Position numbers and translations under genes: made by a program. Of a stretch of 64,000 nt of DNA, positions 37,389 through 48,500 are shown piece after piece. The notes below the pieces were generated by a model. The model was not told the DNA's origin. It ran no database searches and was given only the letters and a program-made list of their open reading frames with translations. This DNA comes from Bacteroidales bacterium. Its GTDB lineage: Bacteria > Bacteroidota > Bacteroidia > Bacteroidales > UBA12077. Within the stretch, counting starts at the first letter, position 1, and the number at the start of each line of letters is the position of its first letter. Where the stretch lies: assembly GCA_016342685.1 (NCBI GenBank), contig JAEINU010000001.1:888169-952168 (forward strand). Reading direction: 5' to 3'.

Positions 37389-37675
37389 GTTATTCAAATT
37401 CTATAATTATTAAGAAAAATATAACTGCCTAATATATATAGTTATAGGAAAAGACCTACACGATTATCAGTATTTGTCCTATATTATAATGGTATGAATT
37501 GATGTAACTTTCATATAATTAGATATTTGCACTAACGGTTGAGAGTTTATGGTGTTAAGTAGTTTATGTTCAATTAATTGTAACCTAAACGTCTCTTTGT
37601 ATTAAGAAAGGGAGATGAGTTATTTTACAGTATTAAAATAGTCGTAAATTAATTTGTCAATTTAATAGATGCTTA
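37389..37675. other. Intergenic region before the chemosensory operon
   Basis: These 287 bases hold no gene. They contain only weak, imperfect inverted repeats (TATAGG near 37441 with CCTATA near 37478; a broken CTCTTT/AAAGGGAG pair near 37593-37614). The chemosensory operon promoter probably lies here, but I could not pick a convincing box. Confidence 0.4.
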
Positions 37676-38146
37676 ATGTTAAAGAAAAATAAATATGTAA
37701 TATTTTGGTTAGATAATCAAAAGTTTGCACTTCATCTTTCAAATGTTGAGAGAGTTGTACGTATTGTTGAAGTTAGTCCTTTATCAAAAACTCCTAAGTA
37801 TATTTTTGGAACTATCAATTTTCAAGGAGAATTTTTACCTGTTATAAACCTTCGAATACTATGTGATCTGAATGACCGAGATATTGATTTGAATGATCAA
37901 TTAATTATTACAAATACAACTAAAATTAAAGTTGCTCTATGGGTAGATTGTGTGAGTGATATTATTGAACGAGAAGATGAAGAAATAATTGAATCCGATA
38001 AAATATTAATGAAATCTAAATACAATGAAGGAGCATTCAAATTTAATGACGAATTAGTTGTAATTCATGATCTTGATACATTCTTGAACTTTAACGAAAA
38101 ATCACTTTTAAAATCTATAAACAAAAAGAAAGTGGTTAATATATAA
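37676..38146 (+). CDS. cheW: CheW-like coupling protein 1
   Basis: This 156-residue protein is essentially one CheW domain: YVIFWLDNQKFALHLSNVERVVRIVEVSPL, YIFGTINFQGEFLPVINLRIL and the closing VVIHDLDTFLNF strand. CheW proteins link a chemoreceptor to a CheA kinase. It is the first gene of a run that also encodes CheR, a second CheW, a receptor, CheA and CheB. Two CheW proteins are a hallmark of Wsp-type pathways (WspB and WspD). Its C-terminus is a short Lys-rich tail. Confidence 0.92.
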   Translation: MLKKNKYVIFWLDNQKFALHLSNVERVVRIVEVSPLSKTPKYIFGTINFQGEFLPVINLRILCDLNDRDIDLNDQLIITNTTKIKVALWVDCVSDIIEREDEEIIESDKILMKSKYNEGAFKFNDELVVIHDLDTFLNFNEKSLLKSINKKKVVNI

Positions 38147-38192
38147 TTTAAATTGAAACTAAAAGTTTCAAAAAAGTAAATTTTAAAAAGCG

Positions 38193-39671
38193 ATGAAAAA
38201 TAAGCTTTCTAAAATAGTAATTACGGATTTGAGAAAATACTTGTTGGCTCATTTGGGATTAAATTTTTCTGAGAAGCGGGAAACGGAATTAATACAAAAA
38301 TTAAAACCAGCAGCAAAAGAGTTTGGATTTAAAGATGTTTCCGAATTTGCTCAATGGCTTCTAAGAAATGGTTTATCCAATAAACAACTTGAGATTTTAG
38401 CTAGTTATTTAACTATTGGGGAAACTTATTTTTTAAGAGAGAAGAAGAGTTTTGATTTTTTGGAGAAATCATATTTACCAAGTATAATTCAAAAAAGAAC
38501 GGGTAAAGATAAGCAAATTAGAATATGGAGTGCTGGTTCTGCATCTGGAGAAGAAGCTTATTCAATTGCAATAACTCTTCTAAAAATTATTCCGAACATT
38601 AAAGATTGGAATATAACTATTCTGGCTACTGATATCAACCCAGATATGCTAAAAAAAGCCAAAAAAGGAATTTATACAAAATGGTCTTTTCGTAATAATC
38701 CAGATTGGTTTATTTCTAAATATTTCCAAAAAGTAGAAGGCAATTTATTTCAGATTCTACCTGAAATAAAGAATATGGTAACATTTTCACCTCTAAATTT
38801 GGCAAAAGATATTTATCCATCTTTATTGAATAATACAAATGCGATGGATATTATCTTTTGCCGAAATGTATTAATTTATTTTTCTCAAGAAGGAATTAGA
38901 GATGTTACAAATCGATTATATAAATCCCTTTTACCTGATGGAGTACTAATTGTTAGTCCTGTTGAAATGTCAAATTTAATATCTCCAAAATTTGCTAAAA
39001 TTAATTATGAAGGATATACAATTTACCAAAAAGGATTAATAAAAGATACAAAAGAGAGTTTGAAAAAAAATCAATTGCAAAAACTAACGGATAAATACAA
39101 ATTAATACAATCTACATTTAATCAATCAGTTAAAAAGAGAGTCATTTCGAATAAACCCATTAAAGAAATCGAAATCGAAAAGAATTCAAATTACAAACAA
39201 GCTATTATTTTATTTGAGCAAGGATTATTTGAACAAACTGAAAATCTTTTAAGCAAATTATTAGCAGATGATAAAGAAAATCACAAACAAATAATTTCTC
39301 TGTTAGCAAAGACAAAAGCAAATTTAGGAAAGTTAGAAGAGGCTAGATTATTATGTGATAAAGGCCTGGAAATTGATAAAACAGATTATAGTTTGTACTA
39401 TCTGAATGCAACAGTAAAGCAAGAACAAGGAAACGATGAAGAGGCTATTTCATCATTAAGAAGAGCAATTTATTTTGATCACAACTTTGTTTTAGCACAT
39501 TTTTTATTGGGAAACCTAAGCATTAAGAGGGGGAATATTGCAACAGGACAAAAATATATTAATAATGCGATAAATATTCTTTCTAATCTTGATTCAGACG
39601 ATATAGTTCCTGAATCTGATGGATTAACTGTTGGACGATTTACCGAAATAATAACAGCACTTAAAATTTAG
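38193..39671 (+). CDS. cheR: CheR chemoreceptor methyltransferase with C-terminal TPR repeats
   Basis: This 492-residue protein has an N-terminal CheR domain (about 1-275) and a TPR region (about 330-480). The SAM-binding motif is IRIWSAGSASGEEAYSIAI (about 110-128), followed by LATDINPDML and IIFCRNVLIYFSQEG. Three or so TPR units (KQAIILFEQGLFEQTENLLSKLL and DYSLYYLNATVKQEQGNDEEAISSLRRAIYF) follow. CheR-TPR is the architecture of WspC. It would methylate glutamates on the receptor encoded at 40278, opposed by CheB at 44407. The TPR part probably docks it to the receptor array. Confidence 0.94.
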   Translation: MKNKLSKIVITDLRKYLLAHLGLNFSEKRETELIQKLKPAAKEFGFKDVSEFAQWLLRNGLSNKQLEILASYLTIGETYFLREKKSFDFLEKSYLPSIIQKRTGKDKQIRIWSAGSASGEEAYSIAITLLKIIPNIKDWNITILATDINPDMLKKAKKGIYTKWSFRNNPDWFISKYFQKVEGNLFQILPEIKNMVTFSPLNLAKDIYPSLLNNTNAMDIIFCRNVLIYFSQEGIRDVTNRLYKSLLPDGVLIVSPVEMSNLISPKFAKINYEGYTIYQKGLIKDTKESLKKNQLQKLTDKYKLIQSTFNQSVKKRVISNKPIKEIEIEKNSNYKQAIILFEQGLFEQTENLLSKLLADDKENHKQIISLLAKTKANLGKLEEARLLCDKGLEIDKTDYSLYYLNATVKQEQGNDEEAISSLRRAIYFDHNFVLAHFLLGNLSIKRGNIATGQKYINNAINILSNLDSDDIVPESDGLTVGRFTEIITALKI

Positions 39672-39682
39672 AAGAAGTAGTT

Positions 39683-40261
39683 ATGGTAAAACAAAATGTA
39701 AAGGAAATTATCAAAAAGCCTGAGAATAATACAGGATTTAAAGATGCTATTAGAAAGAGAACTATACTTAAACATAGAGCCGATCTTCTAAAAATTAGTG
39801 TTAACAAAGAGGAAGTAGCTAGAGAACAATTAGAAGTTCTTGAGTTTATGTTGGCAAGTGAAAAGTATATTATAGATTCAAGTTTTGTTATTGAAGTAAT
39901 TCCATTAAAAGATTTAACACCACTGCCTTGTACACCGGAATTTATTTTAGGAATAATAAATATTAAAGGAAGAATATTGGCCGTAATTAATATAAAGAAA
40001 TTTCTGAATCTTCCTGAAAAAGGAATAACAAATTTAAATAGAGTCATCTTATTAAAATATCAGGATATTGAACTGGGAATTTTAGCTGATGAAATAACCA
40101 GAAGTACGAAAATTTATCCAGATAAACTTCAAGCAACTAATACTACTCTCAAAGGAATTCAAAACGATTATCTAGTTGGTATAACCGAAGATCGATCAAT
40201 CCTCTTAAATATAAAAAAAATCTTAACAAGTAAAATGATCATTATAAATGATGAAGTTTAA
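39683..40261 (+). CDS. cheW: CheW-like coupling protein 2 with N-terminal extension
   Basis: This 192-residue protein has about 50 N-terminal, charged residues ([19 protein letters not shown] and onward) before a CheW domain (about 52-185; [51 protein letters not shown]). The extended N-terminus resembles WspD. It starts 11 bases after cheR and ends 16 bases before the receptor's ATG, so it is within the operon. How it divides labour with the first CheW is unknown. Confidence 0.92.
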   Translation: MVKQNVKEIIKKPENNTGFKDAIRKRTILKHRADLLKISVNKEEVAREQLEVLEFMLASEKYIIDSSFVIEVIPLKDLTPLPCTPEFILGIINIKGRILAVINIKKFLNLPEKGITNLNRVILLKYQDIELGILADEITRSTKIYPDKLQATNTTLKGIQNDYLVGITEDRSILLNIKKILTSKMIIINDEV

Positions 40262-40277
40262 ATTAGGAGAAAAGATT

Positions 40278-42011
40278 ATGAAAAAATTATCAATAGGAAT
40301 AAAGATAGCATTGAGTTTCGGAATTGTAATACTACTACTACTCTTTATCGGGCTAATATCATATCAGAATCTAACTCGATTAAAATCAGAAGCTGATTGG
40401 GTTTCGCATACTCATGATGTTTTACACAATATTGAGTTTGTATATGGTGATTTAAAAGATGCAGAAACAGGACAACGAGGTTATATAATTACTGGTTTGG
40501 AAAAATATCTCGATCCATATAATAGTGCAATTGTTAATCTTGAGAAAGATATTAATTATCTCGAAAAATTAACAAGTGATAATGCTAACCAGCAACAACG
40601 AATTGAAAGATTAGAAGCCTTAATTTCAGAAAAACTCAAAGAGCTTGATGAAACTATTAAATTACGTAAATCTGGTGGTTTTGATGTTGCTCAAGAGTTA
40701 GTTATTACTGATGTTGGTAAGAAAGTAATGGATGATATTCGTGTTGTACTTACCGAAATGATTGATGAGGAAAATGAATTGCTTAATGAGCGATCTAAAC
40801 GTAGTGATGATGAAACTCAAACAGCTAAAAGTGGAATTATTATAATTATTATAGGAGCTTTTCTGATTGTCATATTCTTAAGTGTATACTTAACAAGGAT
40901 TATTGCACGACCTATTGGAGTGATTTCAAAAATTGCAAATCGAATCTCATTGGGAGATTTAAGCCAAGAGATTATAATTAATCAAAAAGATGAAATAGGG
41001 AAATTGGCAGAATCATTCAAAACTATGCAAAAGAGTATGCAGGAAAAAGCAGTTCAGGCAAAAGCTATTTCAGAAGGCAACTTAAAAATTGATATAAACC
41101 CTCTTTCAGATGAAGATACTATGGGCACAGCATTTAAAATTATGGTTGAGCGTCTTCGCAGTCAGATAAATGAAATAACCGAAGGGGTAAATGTTTTAGC
41201 TTCTTCAACAAGTGAAATTATGGCATCGGTAACACAGATGGCATCCAGTGCAGCCGAAACAGCTACTTCAGTTAGCGAAACAACTACCACGGTTGAAGAA
41301 GTGAAACAAACAGCCGAAATTTCGAACCATAAAGCAAAGGAAATATCAGAAAGTGCTATTAAAACATCTGAAATATCAAGAGAAGGAACAAAGGCAATTA
41401 ATAATACCATTGAAGGTATGAATAGGATAAAACAACAGATGGGATCGATTGCTAATATGGTTGTAGATTTAAGTGAACAGAGTCAGGCTGTTGGAGATAT
41501 TACTACTACGGTAAATGATCTTGCCGAACAATCAAATCTATTGGCCGTGAATGCCGCTATTGAATCGGCAAAAGCAGGAGAACAGGGAAAAGGATTTACT
41601 GTAGTAGCACAAGAAATTAAAAATTTAGCAGAACGTTCCAAAGAAGCAACTACACAGATAGGTGGTATTTTAAAAGATATTCAAAAATCGGTTAGTTCTG
41701 CTGTAATGGCAACAGAAGAAGGAGGGAAAGCTGCAGAAGAAGGTTTAAAACTTACTGTTATTTCAGGTGAAACTATTAAAACACTTTCTGATAGTGTTGA
41801 TGATGCATCTAATGTAATGATTCAAATTGCTGCATCAAGCCAACAACAACTTGAAGGAATGGATCAAATGGTTTCTGCAATGGAAAATATAAAAGAATCA
41901 AGCGTGCAGGCTGCGGCAAGTACTCAACAATCTGCAGATTCGGTTAATGAATTAAAAAAACTTGGAGATAAACTTAAGGAATTAATGAATCAATATGAGT
42001 TAGTTAAATGA
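40278..42011 (+). CDS. Methyl-accepting chemoreceptor with CHASE3 sensor
   Basis: This 577-residue receptor has TM1 (about 8-28), a periplasmic CHASE3 domain (30-170, with [13 protein letters not shown]), TM2 (about 183-205), HAMP (205-260) and the cytoplasmic signalling coiled coil (300-577). The tip is the canonical hairpin ([29 protein letters not shown], about 420-450). There is no C-terminal CheR-docking pentapeptide, which fits a TPR-containing CheR. I use the ATG at 40278, where an AGGAG lies about 8 bases upstream. The frame runs back to 40248 inside the CheW gene. CHASE3 ligands are unknown; WspA-type receptors respond to surface contact. Confidence 0.94.
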   Translation: MKKLSIGIKIALSFGIVILLLLFIGLISYQNLTRLKSEADWVSHTHDVLHNIEFVYGDLKDAETGQRGYIITGLEKYLDPYNSAIVNLEKDINYLEKLTSDNANQQQRIERLEALISEKLKELDETIKLRKSGGFDVAQELVITDVGKKVMDDIRVVLTEMIDEENELLNERSKRSDDETQTAKSGIIIIIIGAFLIVIFLSVYLTRIIARPIGVISKIANRISLGDLSQEIIINQKDEIGKLAESFKTMQKSMQEKAVQAKAISEGNLKIDINPLSDEDTMGTAFKIMVERLRSQINEITEGVNVLASSTSEIMASVTQMASSAAETATSVSETTTTVEEVKQTAEISNHKAKEISESAIKTSEISREGTKAINNTIEGMNRIKQQMGSIANMVVDLSEQSQAVGDITTTVNDLAEQSNLLAVNAAIESAKAGEQGKGFTVVAQEIKNLAERSKEATTQIGGILKDIQKSVSSAVMATEEGGKAAEEGLKLTVISGETIKTLSDSVDDASNVMIQIAASSQQQLEGMDQMVSAMENIKESSVQAAASTQQSADSVNELKKLGDKLKELMNQYELVK

Positions 42012-44317
42012 ACGAAAAAGAGGAATTTAGGAAAAGAATCTTAAGGACATTTAAAATTGAAGCTGAAGAGTGTATTCAAAATATGACTTCAAATTTAATT
42101 GAATTAGAAAAAGACCCTTTAGAATCTCGTAAAATGGAGTTAATCGAAGCTACGTTCAGGGAATCTCATAGCCTTAAAGGAGCATCTCGTGCGGTTAATA
42201 TAAGTGGAATAGAAACTGTTTGTCAGTCCATAGAAAATATATTTTCTGTTTTAAAAAATGAAACTCTCGAATTACTCCCTAATGTTTTTGATGGGCTTCA
42301 TTTAGCAATAAATATTCTTAGCGAGATACTAATTAATCCTACAGATGAAATCAATGATGATCTAAGCGAAAAAATTTCTGAAATTATTATTAATCTGGAA
42401 AATATTGAGCTAAGTAAAATAGAAGATATTGTAATTTCCAAAATAAAAAAAACAAAAACTATCATTAAAGAATCATCAAAGAATGATGAAATAGAGGAAC
42501 TAAAAGTTGATAAAAAGGAATCTCTTTCTGAAATAAAGAGGCTGTCAAGCGAAACCATCCGTGTTAATATTAGAAAATTAGATGATTTATTATATCAGGT
42601 TGAGGAAATGCTTTCGTTAAAATTAACAACCATTCAACACAGTGAAGACATAAAATCTATTTTTCAAAAAATGAGTATTTGGAAAAAGGAATCTTCAAAA
42701 GTAATTCCGCTTATGAGGGATGTTTTGCAGGAAATGGAATTAAAACAAAAAAACAATAATCTTTCTAAAGATGAAGAGAATATTAAAAAACTTATTCGAA
42801 TTTTCGAATGGACGATTGATTTTTATAAAATCATAGAAAACCAGTTGCTTGAGCTGAAAAAGAAATCTTTTCAGGAATCATATGATACAGGGGTAAAAAT
42901 TGAAAACCTTTTAGATGATATTAAAAAAATAATATCAATTCCTTTTTCGTCTATTTTAGATGTTTTTCCAAAAGCAGTAAGAGATTTGTCAAAGGACAAA
43001 GGTAAAAAAATAGAACTTGTTGTTAAGGGCGATGATATTGAGATTGATCGAAGAATATTGGAGAAAATACAAAACCCATTAATGCATCTTATCAGGAATT
43101 GCATTGATCATGGTATTGAAAAACCAAATATTAGAAAACAAAAGAATAAGCCAGAAATAGGGATAATAAAGATCAGTATTGATCGACTTGAAAACAATAA
43201 TGTGGAGTTATGTATTTCTGATGATGGTAAAGGAATAGATTTAGAGAATCTGAAAAAAAAGTATATAAATCAAAAGAAGATTGAACAAAAAAATACTGCT
43301 GATATTACAACAAATAATCTTTTATCATATATATTTAAATCGGGTGTTTCAACCAGTAGCATTATAACTGATATGTCGGGTAGAGGGTTAGGTTTAGCTA
43401 TTGTACAGGAAAAAATTGAACAGCTAGGTGGTTCCATTTCTGTTAATACAGAAAAAGATAAAGGAACAGAATTTAAGATTCAAATATCATTATCGATTAT
43501 TACATTCAGAGGAGTTCAGATTCGTGCTGGTGATATGAAATTTGTCATACCAACGTCAAAAATAGAACGAGCGATAAGAGTAAAAAAATCAGAAATAAAA
43601 ACTGTCGAAAATAAAGCAACTATTCCATTTAATGGAGCTGTAATTCCTTTAGTTAACTTAAATGATGTTTTAGAGTTTACTAAACAAGAAAATGATAGCG
43701 ATTATGTTTTAGTAATAATTTTAGGATCACTGGGAAATCAGGTTGGATTTGTGGTTGATGAAATTATAGATGAAGAGGAAGTTTTGGTAAAAAGTTTTAA
43801 TAAACACCTAAAACGTATTAGAAATATATCAGGAGCTACTGTATTGGGCTCAGGGAAAGTAATACCTATTCTTAATGTTTCAGATCTTTTAAAATCAGCA
43901 GTAAAAGAAACTTCTTTTGTTATACAACAAAGCGATGTTGAAAAAGAAAATGGAAAGAAATCTGTTTTGGTTGTAGAAGATTCGATTACTTCTAGAATGC
44001 TTCTGAAAAATATATTAGAAACTGCAGGTTATTTGGTCGAAACAGCAATTGATGGTGTGGAAGGTTTTACAAAATTAAAGGAAGAAGATTTTGATTTAGT
44101 TCTTTCTGATGTTGATATGCCAAGAATGAATGGATTTGATCTTACTTCAAAAATTCGTTCCGACGAAATTCTATTAGAGAAACCTATTGTTTTGGTTACA
44201 TCTCTTTCAAAGCGCGAGGATCGAGAACGAGGGATGGAGGTTGGAGCCAATGCCTATATCGTTAAAAGCAGTTTTGATCAAAGTAACCTGTTAGAAGTTA
44301 TTGATAGATTAGTATAG
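42008..44317 (+). CDS. cheA: CheA-type kinase with C-terminal receiver (WspE-like)
   Basis: This 769-residue protein has an Hpt domain (1-105) with His54 in [11 protein letters not shown], an acidic linker, an unusually long dimerisation helix region (about 180-320), HATPase (320-490; [25 protein letters not shown]), a CheW-like P5 domain (495-630) and a receiver (645-769) with Asp701 in [12 protein letters not shown]. No P2 docking domain for CheY/CheB is evident. The CheA-REC architecture matches WspE and FrzE. Its start overlaps the receptor stop (ATGA), so translation is coupled. Phosphate from His54 could go to its own receiver, to CheB, or to the receivers of the 1078-residue kinase. 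Confidence 0.94.
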   Translation: MNEKEEFRKRILRTFKIEAEECIQNMTSNLIELEKDPLESRKMELIEATFRESHSLKGASRAVNISGIETVCQSIENIFSVLKNETLELLPNVFDGLHLAINILSEILINPTDEINDDLSEKISEIIINLENIELSKIEDIVISKIKKTKTIIKESSKNDEIEELKVDKKESLSEIKRLSSETIRVNIRKLDDLLYQVEEMLSLKLTTIQHSEDIKSIFQKMSIWKKESSKVIPLMRDVLQEMELKQKNNNLSKDEENIKKLIRIFEWTIDFYKIIENQLLELKKKSFQESYDTGVKIENLLDDIKKIISIPFSSILDVFPKAVRDLSKDKGKKIELVVKGDDIEIDRRILEKIQNPLMHLIRNCIDHGIEKPNIRKQKNKPEIGIIKISIDRLENNNVELCISDDGKGIDLENLKKKYINQKKIEQKNTADITTNNLLSYIFKSGVSTSSIITDMSGRGLGLAIVQEKIEQLGGSISVNTEKDKGTEFKIQISLSIITFRGVQIRAGDMKFVIPTSKIERAIRVKKSEIKTVENKATIPFNGAVIPLVNLNDVLEFTKQENDSDYVLVIILGSLGNQVGFVVDEIIDEEEVLVKSFNKHLKRIRNISGATVLGSGKVIPILNVSDLLKSAVKETSFVIQQSDVEKENGKKSVLVVEDSITSRMLLKNILETAGYLVETAIDGVEGFTKLKEEDFDLVLSDVDMPRMNGFDLTSKIRSDEILLEKPIVLVTSLSKREDRERGMEVGANAYIVKSSFDQSNLLEVIDRLV

Positions 44318-44406
44318 CAATTAACAATGAATAATTTGTAGCATGAATAGTGTGCCCAACGAGTTAAAATAAGATATAAAACAGCATAAATTACAGATAA
44401 AATATT

Positions 44407-45507
44407 ATGATAAAAGTATTAATAGTAGAAGATTCAAGGGTAGTAAGCGAATATTTAAACTATATTTTAAGTTCAGATCCTGAAATTCAGATTGTTGGGA
44501 ATGTTAGTAATGGACGACAGGCAATAGAATTTTTAAAAAAGAAAAAACCTGATGTTATTACGATGGATATAGATATGCCAATAATGGATGGGCTTGAAGC
44601 AACGCGTATAATTATGTCAACTACTCCTGTTCCAATTATAATTGTAACTGCCAGCAGAAATGCGAAGGAAGTAAGCATTTCAATGGAGGCATTAGCAGCA
44701 GGAGCACTTTCAGTTGAAGAAAAACCGCGGGGAATAGGCCATCCCGATGAAGAATTTCAAGCCAGGAAATTAATCAAGATAGTAAAGTTAATGTCTGAAA
44801 TTAAGGTTGTTACTCGTAAGTTTTATATGATTAATAAATCAGAATCAAAATTAGATGTTAAAATATCAAAGCATACTATTGGTGATTTAAACAAAAAGAA
44901 AATTGTTGTTGTAGGATCATCTTCAGGAGGTCCACTTGTTCTTCAAAAAATATTTTCTAAAATCACTCAAGAATTTCCTTACCCAATTCTGGTTGTTCAA
45001 CATATAGCGGTAGGTTTTATTGATGGTTTGATAAATTGGCTTAGAAACACTTTGTTAATTCCGATTCAGGTTGCTACAGATAATGAAGTTTTAAAATCAG
45101 GACACATCTATTTTGCACCTGATCATCATCAAATGGGAGTAAGTAATAGTGGCAAAATCAATTTAGATAAAAGTGATAGCTATAATGGATTATGTCCATC
45201 AGTTGCTTACCTTTTTAAAAGCGTTGCCGAAGAATATGGAAAGCATGCAATTGGAATTATACTTACCGGTATGGGTAGCGATGGTGCAAATGAACTTAAA
45301 ATTTTAAAAGACGCAGGTTCTATTACTATTGCTCAGGACAAAGAAAGTTCTATTGTTCATGGAATGCCAGGTGTTGCAATTAGACTAAATGCAGCGAATT
45401 ATATAATGAATCCTGTAGAGATTTCAGATGTTTTATTAAATATAGAACAATATTTTACAAGTATTAACGAGAATCTTCATGAAAATATAAGTAAAAAAGG
45501 AGGTTGA
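44407..45507 (+). CDS. cheB: CheB receptor methylesterase/deamidase
   Basis: This 366-residue protein has a receiver at 1-125 (Asp54 in ITMDIDMPIMDG) and a C-terminal methylesterase domain at about 160-350. The catalytic Ser (172) lies in VVGSSSGGP, the His (199) in VVQHIAVGF and the Asp in GMGSDGANEL. It removes methyl groups added by CheR-TPR and is activated by phosphorylation of Asp54, giving adaptation. It corresponds to WspF. The last codons of the gene contain a strong AGGAGG that serves the next gene. Confidence 0.95.
   Translation: MIKVLIVEDSRVVSEYLNYILSSDPEIQIVGNVSNGRQAIEFLKKKKPDVITMDIDMPIMDGLEATRIIMSTTPVPIIIVTASRNAKEVSISMEALAAGALSVEEKPRGIGHPDEEFQARKLIKIVKLMSEIKVVTRKFYMINKSESKLDVKISKHTIGDLNKKKIVVVGSSSGGPLVLQKIFSKITQEFPYPILVVQHIAVGFIDGLINWLRNTLLIPIQVATDNEVLKSGHIYFAPDHHQMGVSNSGKINLDKSDSYNGLCPSVAYLFKSVAEEYGKHAIGIILTGMGSDGANELKILKDAGSITIAQDKESSIVHGMPGVAIRLNAANYIMNPVEISDVLLNIEQYFTSINENLHENISKKGG
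45498..45503 (+). promoter_or_regulatory. Perfect Shine-Dalgarno sequence AGGAGG
   Basis: AAAGGAGG ends at 45503, six bases before the ATG at 45510. It is complementary to the 16S 3' end. Strong Shine-Dalgarno sites are rare in Bacteroidota, so this one supports ATG 45510 over the overlapping TTG at 45504. Confidence 0.7.
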
Positions 45508-45509
45508 TT

Positions 45510-48500
45510 ATGAAACATAATATGAAAATATTAATTGTTGAGGACAGTAGAACTCAGGCAGAAGAACTGAAGTATATTTTAGAACGTAATGAATATATAG
45601 TGCAACATGCTTTAGATGCTAATAAAGCAATGGATTTATTAAATAAATATGAGCCGGATGTTATTATTAGTGATATTATCATGCCCGGAAAAAATGGATA
45701 CGAATTATGTAGAGATATTAAGTCTGATAGTAAGTTAAAAAACATTCCTGTTATTCTTTTAACTTCTCTTTCTGATCCTTCAGATATAATAAAAGGTTTA
45801 GATTGCGGTGCCGATACTTTTATTACAAAACCTTATAGTGAAAATTTTCTCCTTTCGAAAATTGATTATTTAATTATGAATTTTAGGATGAGAAAACATC
45901 AAAGTACTGATATTGGTTTAGAAGTCTATTTTACAGGAAAAAAACATTTAATAACATCTTCACGTTTGCAAATTGTCGACCTTCTTTTTTCAACATACGA
46001 AAATGCAGTAATTAAAAATGATGAACTCAGAACCGCAAATAATCAATTAAAGTTAACACAATCGCAGTTAAATGATTTAAATAAAAGCCTTGAAAATAAG
46101 GTTATACAGAGAACACATAATATTAAAAATATAAATGCCGTTCTTCGGGCTATTCGAGATATAAATCAGCTCATTATTAAAGAAAAAAATCGCAAGAAAT
46201 TAATTAGAAAAGCTTGTAATATAATTATAAAATCTAATGTCTTTCAAAATGTGTGGATTGCACTTACAGATAAAGATAATAAAGTAACAGATTTTTTTGA
46301 AAATGGAATAAAAAGTAAACACCATAAATCTTTCAAAGAAATGTTTCATGACTCTATTCCATTTTGTATGAAAGAAGCTCTTAAAACTGATGATATTTTA
46401 TTAATTGATGAAAAAACTAAGGAGTGTGGTACATGTCAAAGGAAATTACTAAGGGATAGTATTAATAATGTAGAGATGATTATAGCATTAAAATCAAAAA
46501 CAAAGTCTTATGGTGTTATAATGGTAACGATGCCTAAACATTTTATCGAAGATGAAGAACAGCAACGTTTATTTAAAGAAATAGCCCAAGATATTACTTT
46601 TGGCTTGTATAATATCGATTTAGAAGAGCAACGAACCCTCGCAGGAGAAAGGCAAGCTCTTACAGCAAAAATTTTATCTATACTAAGTAGACAAAATGAA
46701 TGGCAAAGATTAATAAAAGATATTATCAAAGTATTAAAAGATTATACAGGATTTGATGCTATTGGAATAAGAATGCAAGATAATCATGATTTTCCTTTTT
46801 ATGAATCAATTGGTTATTCATCAGAATTTTTAAAATCGGATAATATGTTGTGTTCAAAAGATGCAAATAATGAATATATTAGAAATGAAAATGGTGAAGT
46901 GGTTTTAAAATGTTTATGTGGAAAGGTTATATCAGGAGGTATTCATAATCATCAACCATATTATACAAAAATAGGAAGTTTTTGGTCAAACAATTTAAGT
47001 AAATTAATTGAAAGCAAGGTAATTAAAGATTTAATTATTCCTGAAGGTATTTTATGTCAGTCAGAAGGCTATGAATCAATTGCATTAATTCCTCTACGAT
47101 CAGGAACAAAAACAATTGGCTTATTAAAATTGAAAGATAAACGTTCTAAGCAATTTAATTTGGAAAAGATTCATTTCTTTGAAGAAATTGGTCATACTAT
47201 TGGGATTGCATATAAAAGGATGCAAGCAGAGAAACTACTTAAAGAAAGTGAACAACGATTTAGATCCAGTTTGCAAAATTCAAAAACAACAGTTTCTAAT
47301 CAGGATTTAGATTTAAAATATTCTTGGGTATATAATTCCTATCTTAATCTTGAAGATCACCAAGTAATTGGAAAAACTGATAAAGAGATCTTTAGTGAAG
47401 ATGATGCAAATACTTTAATCGAACTGAAAAAAATAGTATTAAGAACAAAAGAAAAAATAAATAGAATTATTAAGCTAAAAGTTGATGGAAAGGTAAGTTA
47501 TAAAGATATTACATGCGAACCTATATTAAAAAATAGTGATGAAGTAATAGGGATCGCTAGTATTTCAACAGATATTACAGAGTTAGAGAAAGCAAAACTG
47601 AAAGCCGAAGAAAGTGATAAACTGAAATCTGCATTTTTAGCAAATGTATCACATGAAATTCGAACACCATTGAATGGTATAATAGGCTTTTCAAAACTGT
47701 TAGTTGTTTCAGATATACCAAAAGAAAAAGCAGAAAGCTTTGTTGATATAATAAATGAAAGTTGTCAGCAACTTTTAAGAATAATTGATGACATTCTTGA
47801 TATCTCAAGAATTGAAACAGGCCAGTTTGAAATTACGAAAGAAGATTTTTATTTAAATGATGTTTTCAAATTATGTTTTAATGAATTTGAGCCTAGATGT
47901 CTAGAAAAAGGATTAAAATATAGTTACTATAACAATGTTCAGAAGGAATTACAATTTATTAATACAGATAAAATTAAATTAAGTCAGATATTGAATAATT
48001 TAATAAGTAATGCTATTAAATTTACCGAAATAGGAGAGATTTTTATAGGTTGTGATTTAAAAGCTGGTTATTTGGAAATAAGCGTAAAGGATACTGGAAT
48101 AGGTATAAGTGAAGAAGATAAAGAAAAAGTATTTGATCGATTTTGGCAAGTAGAAGTTGATTTTGCACGAACATATGGAGGTACAGGTTTAGGATTGTCA
48201 ATTGTAAAGGCTTATGTCGAGGCATTAGGTGGTACCATTGGAGTAAAATCAAAAATTGGTAAAGGGACTGAAATGTATTTCAGGTTACCACATACAATGC
48301 AGGAAACAAATAATTCTATTATTTCAGAAATGAAGAAAGTATCAATAAATAATGATTTGAAAGACAAGGTTGTTCTTGTAGCTGAAGACGAAGAAATGAA
48401 TTTCCAATATCTATACGAAATTCTTAGTGATAAAAAAATGAAAGTTTTAAGAGCTAAAAATGGTGAAGAAGCAATAGAAATGTGCAGTTCAAATCATGTA

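Noticed and set aside
37440-37620. Riboswitch or structured leader before the chemosensory operon
   Set aside because: Only short imperfect inverted repeats are present, with no recognisable riboswitch core.
39661-40047. 128-codon minus-strand frame
   Set aside because: Antisense to the second CheW gene, whose domain signature is clear.
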